Shown one piece after another: positions 1 to 6,971 of a stretch of DNA of 11,147 nt (within the stretch, counting starts at the first letter, position 1; every line of letters starts with the position of its first letter). The DNA is taken from the NCBI GenBank assembly GCA_023399355.1, contig JAEWQC010000222.1:1-11147 (forward strand), read 5' to 3'. Below the pieces are notes generated by a model that made no database searches, was not told the origin of the DNA, and worked only from the letters and a program-made list of their open reading frames with translations. A program made the position numbers and the translations under genes. This DNA comes from Bacillota bacterium. Lineage in GTDB: Bacteria > Bacillota > Clostridia > Acetivibrionales > DTU013.

Positions 1-929
1 AGCATGAAGGGCTGACCGTCCTTAAGCCCGCGCATAAGATCATGACGCATCGCTATCGAGTGCGGTTGGGCGCTCATGGATGGATAATTGTCCCATGAGA
101 CCACGTCCATATGCTTTGCCCACCTGAAATAATCCAACGGCTTGAAGGTCCCCATGAGATTTGTTGTGACAGGGATATCCGGCGTGATCTCCTTAATAGT
201 CCTATATTCCCCTTTGTAGCATTCAAGATTTGATTCGGACATGAACCTGTTGTAGTCGAGCGATATGCCCTGGAAGCAGGTTGCTTCCCTGCCGGCCGCT
301 TCATTGATCCACATTTCATTAAGGTGCGATGGCGGCACAATCTCATCCCAGTCGTATACGGTATGCCCCCAGAAGCTCATATTCCAGCATCTGTTCAATT
401 GCTCCATATTCACGTATCTCTTCTTAAGCCATTTTCTAAATTCGGTGGCACAGTTTTCGCAATAGCAATAACTCCCATATTCATTTGCTATGTGCCAGAC
501 AACAAGGGCAGGATGGTTTTTATATCTTTCCGCAAGAGCCGCTGAAAGCTTAACCGAAAATTTCCTGTATGTACTGCTGTTCGGGCAGAAATTGACCCTT
601 GCTCCATGAGTATGCTTTCTTCCGTCGATATCAACCGGAAGTATGTCGGGATACTTCCGGGACATCCAGGCAGGCTGGGCTGCAGTCGATGTTGCGAGGC
701 ATACATGGATACCGTTTTCATTAGCCAGGTCCATCACATTGTCCAGCCAGCCGAATTCATATTTGTCCTCCGCCGGCTGCAGCTTGGCCCAGCTGAAAAC
801 CGGGACGGTAATTATGTTTATCGAAGCTTTTTTGAAAAGTCTCATATCCTCCTTCCATATTTCTTCAGGCCATTGGTCGGGATTGTAATCCCCTCCGTAA
901 TAAATCAAAGGTTCTCTTTTATTAATCAT
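1..929 (-). CDS. GH42 beta-galactosidase, 3' part cut by window edge
   Basis: N-terminal 309 complete codons of a glycoside hydrolase family 42 enzyme, which hydrolyses terminal beta-D-galactosides in short oligosaccharides. Visible in the translation: YYGGDYNPDQWPEEIW at residues 10-25, the opening signature of the GH42 TIM barrel; WHIANEYG at 145-152, with E150 as the expected acid/base; and Cys115 plus a CYCENC cluster (C155, C157, C160), matching the zinc-binding cysteines known in Thermus A4 beta-galactosidase. The nucleophile Glu should follow the PFM segment at 307-309 by about three residues, so it lies just outside the window. The ATG has AAGGAG eight to nine bases upstream. There is no signal peptide, so a cytoplasmic enzyme is expected. 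It begins 50 bases after the upstream binding-protein gene with no terminator between them, so the two are probably co-transcribed. Family is very sure; galactoside specificity is inferred. Confidence 0.93.
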   Translation of the reverse strand, partial: MINKREPLIYYGGDYNPDQWPEEIWKEDMRLFKKASINIITVPVFSWAKLQPAEDKYEFGWLDNVMDLANENGIHVCLATSTAAQPAWMSRKYPDILPVDIDGRKHTHGARVNFCPNSSTYRKFSVKLSAALAERYKNHPALVVWHIANEYGSYCYCENCATEFRKWLKKRYVNMEQLNRCWNMSFWGHTVYDWDEIVPPSHLNEMWINEAAGREATCFQGISLDYNRFMSESNLECYKGEYRTIKEITPDIPVTTNLMGTFKPLDYFRWAKHMDVVSWDNYPSMSAQPHSIAMRHDLMRGLKDGQPFM

Positions 930-979
930 CCTTATATCTCCTTGCAGTCTGCAGATTTTACCAAAGGTGAGTCTATGCT

Positions 980-2800
980 CTATTTCTTCCGGCTTTTTAG
1001 AAAATCCAGGACCTGCTGTCCATGAACCATGTTCCACTTTAAAACGTCGTCATAACCAAGAGACTTTGCCTTTACAGTCATCTCATGAAGCAGGGTATTA
1101 AACGCAGACTCGTCTGCAGCGAATACGCACCTCCATGAATACTCCCTGATGACAGCGGAAACAAGACTCTGTGTGAGGTTCAGGCTGTCGGACATCACAT
1201 CTGGAGCCTTGCCCATAAATACAGGCTGCTTTATAGCCAGCATGTTATTTTTCTCGAGATAATCCTTCACGGTCAATGTGCCCCCCATCGCAGCCCTCCA
1301 GTCCATCAGCACCTTTGGTGTGCCGGAGTTCAGGACGGATGTCCATTGCTGGAAGTCATAAGGTTCTCCGAATTCAGGATTTATTGAATTTGCATCTATG
1401 GGCTCTATATTCCACTGGCTGATACCATCTCTGTAATTTCCACCTCCCCATAGCACAGGTACAGGAGTTTCATTATTCGGAAGCGCCTGTTTGCCGAAAT
1501 CGGTGAGGTACGGTTTGCCTTTCGCGTTGACATCCCATGTGAGGCCTCTCGGGCCGTCCATGATCGTCATGAACCCTTCAGGCGTATATGTCCAGTTAAT
1601 CAGCGACATGATCCTTTCGGGATATTTTGCCTTTGCGCCTATGGAAATCAGCCTGTCAGCGCCATAATTACTGAAGCCGTAGGAAATCACCTTTTCGCCG
1701 CTGATCGGCACAAAGTACATCGCCATTCCCTTTGCAAGCCTTTCAGGCGTATTGTAAACGTTATCCACCCAGGGGAACAATGAAAACAGCAATTGACCGT
1801 CCTTATATTTGTTGACGATATCCTCATATTTCTGCGATATGGAATCCGGGTCCACCAAACCCAACTGGCCGGCTTTGAAGAAGAGCCTGAGTGTCCTGAC
1901 ATACCAACCATCCGTGTCAAGACAGCCCTGCATGTCGCCATCCGGATTGAAAAGAAGGAAACCGTAACTATTATAGCCATCGCCCTCATCATACCCGAAC
2001 AAGGCTGCAAAAGCCTTGGTATACATCATCATTGTGCCATCCCAATCACTCCACATGGAAAAGGCATATGTCGGTTTTCCGGTTTCGCTCTTAGGATCCA
2101 GTTGCTGCATTTTTGCCAGCACTTCGAGCATTTCCTCCGGCGATTTTATCACAGGCCTGCCCAATTGTTCATAAAGATCCCAACGCATATCCGAATGCTC
2201 TGTCATATCCTTGCCCTCAGATGGCCCCGGAGGCATATTCGCAGCCTTGTATCCAAGGCCGTATACACTTTTGCCGTTACCGAATTCTACCCTGTTCTTT
2301 TCTATAACTTTTGGGAAATTCCCGGTTATATAGTTTCCACATTTGTCAATTAAACCATCTTTTGCCATGTCGAGGAGATATCCGCCCTTTATGGAATCAA
2401 GCCATTTATTGTCCGTGTCGCTCCCATATATCACCAAGTCACCAAGGTCTCCGGACGCAATCATTGATGTGAATTTGGCGTCGCCTCCGCCTTCGACATT
2501 GGATGAAATTATTTTCATATTAATATTGAACTTGTCCCTGACGATCTTGGCGAACCAACCCTGCTGGTCCCCTGAATAGTTTCCCAGCATTGTAAAAACA
2601 TCTATACTGTAGGGGGTGTTTTCTGTTTCGGCTGATGCTGTTTGGGCTGATGCTGCGTCAACTGAAGCCGGAGTTGAATCACCTGTGCATGAAACAGTCG
2701 AAACAATTTTGCTCCCGATATTCTGGCTGCATGAAGCGGTTACTCCCATCAATAAAAGAGTAAATATCAGAATTATAGAATATTTAAGATTCCTGCCCAT
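980..2800 (-). CDS. ABC sugar importer substrate-binding lipoprotein (second paralogue, SBP2)
   Basis: 606-residue extracellular solute-binding protein of the large LplA/YtcQ-like CUT1 type. Residues 6-23 are a hydrophobic signal segment ending in TASC, with C24 as the probable lipidated cysteine; Thr at -3 makes this a weaker lipobox than that of its paralogue. A Ser/Thr/Ala-rich linker (about 35-62) leads to the folded domain. Hallmarks: NVEGGGD (101-107), GDLGDLVIYGS (117-127), RWDLYEQLG (206-214), SDWDGTMM (251-258), GLVDPDS (314-320), TPEGF (406-410) and WGGGNYRDGISQWN (451-464). Nearly all have counterparts in the same order in the other binding protein here, so the two are paralogues. 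It should sit on the outer membrane face and deliver an oligosaccharide to a permease pair, but no dedicated permease follows. It has its own promoter and a start with AAGGAG/AGGGG upstream, and leads into the GH42 gene. Ligand unknown. Confidence 0.93.
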   Translation of the reverse strand: MGRNLKYSIILIFTLLLMGVTASCSQNIGSKIVSTVSCTGDSTPASVDAASAQTASAETENTPYSIDVFTMLGNYSGDQQGWFAKIVRDKFNINMKIISSNVEGGGDAKFTSMIASGDLGDLVIYGSDTDNKWLDSIKGGYLLDMAKDGLIDKCGNYITGNFPKVIEKNRVEFGNGKSVYGLGYKAANMPPGPSEGKDMTEHSDMRWDLYEQLGRPVIKSPEEMLEVLAKMQQLDPKSETGKPTYAFSMWSDWDGTMMMYTKAFAALFGYDEGDGYNSYGFLLFNPDGDMQGCLDTDGWYVRTLRLFFKAGQLGLVDPDSISQKYEDIVNKYKDGQLLFSLFPWVDNVYNTPERLAKGMAMYFVPISGEKVISYGFSNYGADRLISIGAKAKYPERIMSLINWTYTPEGFMTIMDGPRGLTWDVNAKGKPYLTDFGKQALPNNETPVPVLWGGGNYRDGISQWNIEPIDANSINPEFGEPYDFQQWTSVLNSGTPKVLMDWRAAMGGTLTVKDYLEKNNMLAIKQPVFMGKAPDVMSDSLNLTQSLVSAVIREYSWRCVFAADESAFNTLLHEMTVKAKSLGYDDVLKWNMVHGQQVLDFLKSRKK

Positions 2801-2834
2801 TATTCCCCTCTCCTTAGTGGGTTCCAGTATAGAT

Positions 2835-2843
2835 ATTATACCA
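2835..2843 (-). promoter_or_regulatory. Extended -10 promoter for SBP2-GH42
   Basis: On the minus strand this reads TGGTATAAT: a perfect TATAAT -10 (2835-2840) preceded by the TGn extended -10 element. No convincing -35 hexamer lies 16-18 bases upstream, which fits extended -10 promoters. It sits 35 bases before the SBP2 start codon and downstream of the terminator that closes the importer operon, so it would give SBP2 and GH42 a separate transcript. Confidence 0.6.
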
Positions 2844-2886
2844 AAAAAGTGATTTATTACATAGATTCATTTGCTATTTTAATAAT

Positions 2887-2926
2887 CGTTAAGGAGGAGC
2901 CGCAGTCGTTAAAAAGGAGCCGCCCC
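2887..2926. repeat. Imperfect 20-bp tandem direct repeat
   Basis: Two adjacent 20-base units (2887-2906 and 2907-2926) share 15 of their first 17 positions: plus-strand CGTTAA, two variable bases (GG or AA), then AGGAGCCGC. The second unit provides the 3' arm and U-tract of the terminator after SBP1. The first is a degenerate copy without the run of T. Confidence 0.7.
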
Positions 2927-2951
2927 GGGGGATAAAGCCTTGGACAGCCCC
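2911..2951 (-). terminator. Rho-independent terminator after SBP1
   Basis: On the minus strand GGGGCTGTCC (2951-2942) pairs with GGGCGGCTCC (2925-2916). This gives a 10-bp stem with three G-U pairs and a 16-nt loop, followed directly by five T (2915-2911). It lies about 20 bases past the SBP1 stop codon and should end the permease-permease-SBP1 transcript, perhaps incompletely because of the G-U pairs and short U-tract. Confidence 0.65.
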
Positions 2952-2970
2952 TTTATATAAAGACAATCGA

Positions 2971-4803
2971 TTATTTGCCTGCTGCTGCGATTGAATCCTG
3001 ACGGCCCTTTGCAGTATCATTTGCAATCTGCTGGTCAAATGCAAGCACCTTGTCATAGCCCAGGCCTTTGACAGTATCCTGCATATGTTTGAGCAAGCTG
3101 TTGAACTGGGCTTCATTCTTTGCAAAGCACATCTTCCATGAATCCTGTATGATGATAGCTTTGCACTGGTTGCGTGCGGCATCAATATCTGCGGGGGACG
3201 CCGGAGCGATATAGTCGTTGCCTGCTCCTACCGCCAGCATGTTGTTTTTGGTCAGGTAATCGAGAACGGTCACAGCATTCATCGCGCTCTGCCATGACTT
3301 GTCAAGAGGAGTGTTGTTTGCTTCAAGCGTTGAGGGCCACATTGACCAGTTATATGGAGCACTGTTTACAGGGTTTGTACTGAGTGTGGAAACTGCCTGG
3401 TAGTTGAGCTGGGAGATCCCGTCCTTGTAATTTCCGCCGCCCCATTCAGCAGGCATGGAAAGGCTGGTGTCACCGTTGAAAACCTTCCGTCCGAATTCCG
3501 TCAAAGTCGGTCTTCCGTCCTTCATTTCCCATGTTACGCCTTCGGGACCGCAGGCACCGGTGGTTTGTGCACAGGACATCATTACGCCCTCGGGTGAATA
3601 CATCCAGTCTATGAAGTCCATCATCCTCTGGGGATCCTGGGCTTTTGAACCGATGCCGATGCAATATTTGTTTCCGTCCGGGTTGCAGCCGTATGAGAAG
3701 ATTTTCATATCCTTGACCGGTGCAAACATAAAGCCCTTGCCTGCAGTCGTATGTTCCTTTGTATTGTAGTAGGACATGCCGACCCACGGCCACGGAGTCC
3801 AGAGTACTGCGCCATCCGTAACCTTCTGCTGCATCGAATCAAAGTTCTGTGTGGTTGAATCGGGATCGAGGAGTCCCAACTGGTTTGCCTGATAGTAGAA
3901 CTTGAGTGCCCTAATATATAACGAGTCATTATTTATAATGCTTTGTGTAGTATTGCTGTCATTGTCAAGAAGCAGGAAGCCGCATTCGTCAACTCCATAC
4001 ATACATGCCGGCTGCTTGGCAAGGCACATCATATTTCCGTCCCAGTCCTTGAACAGAGTCATGCCGTATACTTTCTTGTTTGAATCACTCTTCGGGTTGA
4101 TTTTCTGCATCTGCTGAAGAGCAGGGAGCAGATCTTCAAGCGTATTAAGCTGTGGTGAACCTATTTTCTGGTAAAGATCCCAGCGGAGAAGCGGACCGAA
4201 TGTCATGTTGGGACCGTCCGAAGGATCTGTGGGCTTGCAGTTCGATACCTGTGAGGGAATCGCATAGACCTTATCCGAACTGATCAGATTCTCAAGCATT
4301 TTCATTCCGCCGGTGTAGGTCTTCACATTCTGAGTATTGTTCACCATGTTCGTCATGTCGAGCAGAAGACCTGCTTTGACAGTGTCGGCCAGCCTTCCGT
4401 TTTCAGAGCCGATCATGATTAGGTCACCGAGGTTACCCGCAGCAGAACGTGTTTGAAAGAGTGTGTCACCGCCGCCTGCAACATTTGGAGCGATGATATT
4501 GAGTTCCATATTGAATTTTTTCTTGATGTAATCTCCGAACCAGCCGCCCTGAACCCCCTGGTAGTTTGCCTGGTTGTCAAAGACGTCGACTGTGATGAAT
4601 TTGTCATAAACTTTGGCAGCAGATGTCGATGGCTCGGCAGCTGTAACATCGGCGGCAGCTGAAGCTGCAGTTGCAACCGCGGTGGCAGGAGCCGTAGTGG
4701 TAGTACCGGATTGCACACCCGCTCCGCCGCAACCCGCCATCAAGATGCCTGTCATCGCAATAGCAAGAATACAACACAGAATCCTGATATGATTCTTTTT
4801 CAT
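2971..4803 (-). CDS. ABC sugar importer substrate-binding lipoprotein (first paralogue, SBP1)
   Basis: 610-residue extracellular solute-binding lipoprotein. A basic N-terminus (KKNHIR), a hydrophobic stretch (8-22) and the lipobox LMAGC place the lipidated cysteine at C25. A low-complexity Thr/Ala linker covers about 30-64. The folded domain carries GNLGDLIMIGS (123-133), RWDLYQKIG (207-215), KDWDGNMM (252-259), GLLDPDS (310-316), MYSPEG (401-406) and WGGGNYKDGISQLN (454-467). It is longer than common CUT1 binding proteins (about 400-450 residues) and resembles the LplA/YtcQ-like group found with LplB/YtcP permeases. As third gene of the permease operon it is the obvious receptor for that transporter. 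The start has a very strong AAGGAGG ten bases upstream, fitting high expression. The 71-base gap after the second permease gene holds no clear terminator. Ligand is inferred to be an oligosaccharide. Confidence 0.95.
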   Translation of the reverse strand: MKKNHIRILCCILAIAMTGILMAGCGGAGVQSGTTTTAPATAVATAASAAADVTAAEPSTSAAKVYDKFITVDVFDNQANYQGVQGGWFGDYIKKKFNMELNIIAPNVAGGGDTLFQTRSAAGNLGDLIMIGSENGRLADTVKAGLLLDMTNMVNNTQNVKTYTGGMKMLENLISSDKVYAIPSQVSNCKPTDPSDGPNMTFGPLLRWDLYQKIGSPQLNTLEDLLPALQQMQKINPKSDSNKKVYGMTLFKDWDGNMMCLAKQPACMYGVDECGFLLLDNDSNTTQSIINNDSLYIRALKFYYQANQLGLLDPDSTTQNFDSMQQKVTDGAVLWTPWPWVGMSYYNTKEHTTAGKGFMFAPVKDMKIFSYGCNPDGNKYCIGIGSKAQDPQRMMDFIDWMYSPEGVMMSCAQTTGACGPEGVTWEMKDGRPTLTEFGRKVFNGDTSLSMPAEWGGGNYKDGISQLNYQAVSTLSTNPVNSAPYNWSMWPSTLEANNTPLDKSWQSAMNAVTVLDYLTKNNMLAVGAGNDYIAPASPADIDAARNQCKAIIIQDSWKMCFAKNEAQFNSLLKHMQDTVKGLGYDKVLAFDQQIANDTAKGRQDSIAAAGK

Positions 4804-4874
4804 TAATAGATTACCTCCTTCATTTTTTCTATATCAATCCGGGACTTTATTCATCTCCGGGATGTATAGCCAGA

Positions 4875-5789
4875 TCAACCTTTTATGGAACCAATCATAA
4901 TTCCTTTTATAAAATATCTCTGGAATAGCGGGTAGATAAATATAATTGGTGCCACTACAAAGATTGTGACAGTCATTCTGATGGATGCAGGCGTTTGTTT
5001 TGTCGCAAGCGCGGCCATAGCCTGCCCGTTCAGGTTCGGGCTCGACCTTATGAGCATTGCAAGCGAATTGGACTGATTGATGTACATATACAAAACATAT
5101 TGAAGCGAATACAATTTCTGGTCAGTCACATATATCAAAGTGTCCTGAAAGGAATTCCACTGTCCTACGGCTGAAAAAATAGCAACGGTTGCAAGTATGG
5201 GAAGCGCCAACGGAAACATGATGCTGGCGAAAATCCTGAAGATGCCCGCCCCATCTATTTCCGCCGCCTGTTGCAGTGAATCCGGCATTGATTCGAAGTA
5301 GGTCTTGACCAAGATGATGTAAAAAGGCTGTACTATGGCAGGTATGATATAAACAAAGAAATTATTCGTGAGCTGCAGGATATGCATTGTAATAAAAACA
5401 GGGATCAATCCGGCATTGAAATACATTGTGATGACAAGAGATCTGTACCACAATTTACGCTTCCACATCCTCCGTTGTGTAAACATGAATCCCAGGAAAG
5501 CCGATGAAAGAACAGTCAGCAGCGTTCCGAGCACTGTCCTTAGAACGGAAATAAGCGCCGCATGGGATAATCCTCTGAGCTTTATTACATCGACATAATT
5601 GTGAAAATGGATACCCTGGGGCCAGAAATTGATAAAACCGCTTGCGCTTATATCATTTGAGCTTATTGTGTTGATGATCAGATAATAAAACGGATATATG
5701 CATAAAAGTGTGAATAATCCGAAGCCAGTATAATTACATATGTCAAATACGATATCGCCCGACCCTTTTTTCATTCTGTATGTTGCCAT
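4875..5789 (-). CDS. ABC sugar permease, YtcP/LplC-like (CUT1, MalG-type)
   Basis: 304-residue inner-membrane subunit of a carbohydrate ABC importer. About six hydrophobic segments are visible (near 23-43, 78-102, 116-138, 143-163, 190-210, 270-290). The ATPase-contacting EAA loop is at 174-197, read as QAAEIDGAGIFRIF then PLALP, with Gln in place of the usual first Glu but the following AA, the IDG and the prolines kept. The end RYFIKGIMIGSIKG is characteristic of the YtcP/CarB group. It begins 30 bases after the first permease gene, with GGGAGG seven bases before its ATG, so translation is probably coupled. It would form a heterodimer with the preceding permease and accept substrate from SBP1, possibly also from SBP2. 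No ATPase gene is linked. Confidence 0.95.
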   Translation of the reverse strand: MATYRMKKGSGDIVFDICNYTGFGLFTLLCIYPFYYLIINTISSNDISASGFINFWPQGIHFHNYVDVIKLRGLSHAALISVLRTVLGTLLTVLSSAFLGFMFTQRRMWKRKLWYRSLVITMYFNAGLIPVFITMHILQLTNNFFVYIIPAIVQPFYIILVKTYFESMPDSLQQAAEIDGAGIFRIFASIMFPLALPILATVAIFSAVGQWNSFQDTLIYVTDQKLYSLQYVLYMYINQSNSLAMLIRSSPNLNGQAMAALATKQTPASIRMTVTIFVVAPIIFIYPLFQRYFIKGIMIGSIKG

Positions 5790-5819
5790 TCAATGACCTC
5801 CCTTTGCCTCAAATGATTG

Positions 5820-6773
5820 TCAGACTATCAATTCGCCACGCACCGCCATGGAAATTCTGTTGACTATAAAAAGCAGGGTGACACTTATTATGCTTTTCAG
5901 CATGCTCATCGCAGTAGCGAGTGAATACATATTCTGTCCTCCTACACTTATATTGAAGACATAAAGGTCAAGCACCTGTATATGATCCTTGTTGAATGCA
6001 TTCTGGAATACATAATACTGGTCGAGGCCGTTGCTCAAAAAGCCGGCGATCTGAAGCAGGAGAAGTACGGTAAAAGTTGGCATGAGCCCGGGGATTGTTA
6101 TATGCCATATTCGTCTGAACCGGTTTGCTCCATCTACTGTAGCCGCTTCATACAGTTCCTGATCTATTCCCGCAATAGCAGCCATATAGATGATTGCTGA
6201 CCACCCAAGGCCTTTCCATATCCCCCATATGCACATCTTCAGCCATGTAAGGCTGTCCGAATCCAGTATCCTGACAGGCTCGCTCAGCACACCTATAGAT
6301 TGGAAAAAATTGTTGAACATACCGCTGCTCGAAAATAGTGAGAAAGCGACGGCATATACAAGAACCCAACTGATAAAGTTCGGCAGCGTGGTGAACGTCT
6401 GTATGAATTTCTTATATCTTACAGCTTTAATTTCTGTAAGCAATATTGCAAATATGATAGGCAGTATCGATGTAAGGATGCCGAGTAAACTCATTGCAAA
6501 GGTGTTCCGCATTACTATAAGGAGTTGCTGTACCTGGCCTGCATTTCCGAAGATGAGCCTGAACCAGTCAAGGCCGATATAATTACACTGAGAAAGCCTG
6601 AGAGGTGGTTTGTATTCAAAGAATGCATACGCCCAGCCATAAAGAGGAAAATAGGAGAAAATGAATGTCAACAACAGAAACGGAGAAATCATCAAAAACT
6701 GCCTGAACCCCGGCGATATTCTTTTTTTTGCTTTTGGTGCGTCAGCCATAACTACAGCCGGTGTGTTTTGCAT
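5820..6773 (-). CDS. ABC sugar permease, LplB-like (CUT1, MalF-type)
   Basis: 317-residue inner-membrane permease subunit. Hydrophobic segments lie near 29-50, 87-112, 128-150, 178-202, 229-248 and 284-305. The EAA loop is canonical: E209-A-A-T-V-D-G-A-N, with G215, followed by ITIPGLMP with P228 and P232, the site that docks the ATPase. FFEYKPPLR (51-59) and YIGLDWF (65-71) are typical of LplB-type proteins. I chose the ATG at 6773 because GGAGG lies eight bases upstream. The frame stays open to an ATG at 6848 with a weaker AAAGGA, but the extra 25 residues are Cys-rich and atypical of the family. It is the first gene of the importer operon, pairing with the next permease. Upstream is a 198-base gap with a candidate promoter. 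Confidence 0.94.
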   Translation of the reverse strand: MQNTPAVVMADAPKAKKRISPGFRQFLMISPFLLLTFIFSYFPLYGWAYAFFEYKPPLRLSQCNYIGLDWFRLIFGNAGQVQQLLIVMRNTFAMSLLGILTSILPIIFAILLTEIKAVRYKKFIQTFTTLPNFISWVLVYAVAFSLFSSSGMFNNFFQSIGVLSEPVRILDSDSLTWLKMCIWGIWKGLGWSAIIYMAAIAGIDQELYEAATVDGANRFRRIWHITIPGLMPTFTVLLLLQIAGFLSNGLDQYYVFQNAFNKDHIQVLDLYVFNISVGGQNMYSLATAMSMLKSIISVTLLFIVNRISMAVRGELIV

Positions 6774-6781
6774 GATGCATA

Positions 6782-6786
6782 CCTCC
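6782..6786 (-). promoter_or_regulatory. Ribosome binding site deciding the LplB-like permease start
   Basis: Minus strand GGAGG with an eight-base spacer to the ATG at 6773. It favours this start over the in-frame ATG at 6848. Confidence 0.7.
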
Positions 6787-6872
6787 ATTAAAAACAAGCA
6801 TAACCAAATAGACCCTGAGTGCATTTCCGGGCAAAAACATTCGAACATGAAATTAATCCTTTGCTCAATTAG

Positions 6873-6902
6873 ATTATAGGATTGAATAGAGAGAACTGTA
6901 TA
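6873..6902 (-). promoter_or_regulatory. Candidate promoter of the importer operon
   Basis: Minus strand TATAAT (6878-6873), with TATACA (6902-6897, four of six matches to the -35 consensus) 18 bases upstream. It lies in the 198-base gap (6774-6971) between the response regulator and the first permease and would give a leader of about 90 nt. The poor -35 fits a promoter needing an activator, for which the neighbouring AraC-type regulator is the natural candidate; this is inference. No paired operator half-sites were clear to me. The rest of the gap is AT-rich with weak inverted repeats only. Confidence 0.45.
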
Positions 6903-6971
6903 TAATAAAAATCAATTCTTGTTTTGAAAAACCACTGATTTTTGAAGGACATGCTATTTGATATATCTGAT

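Noticed and set aside
1793..2353. 186-codon plus-strand open frame opposite SBP2
   Set aside because: Shadow of the SBP2 coding frame: no domain, no ribosome site and no neighbouring genes on that strand.
4804..4874. Possible attenuator between the second permease and SBP1
   Set aside because: Two TCCCGGA copies are direct rather than inverted repeats; only a 4-bp CCGG pairing is possible and no U-tract follows it.
6774..6848. 25-residue N-terminal extension of the LplB-like permease
   Set aside because: The frame is open and a weak AAAGGA precedes the ATG at 6848, but the start at 6773 has GGAGG at ideal spacing and gives the family-typical N-terminus.
6927..6943. AT-rich inverted repeat after the response regulator as a terminator
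   Set aside because: Minus strand AAAAATC-AGT-GGTTTTT forms only a weak A-T stem and is followed by CAAAAC rather than a T-run, so it is not convincing.
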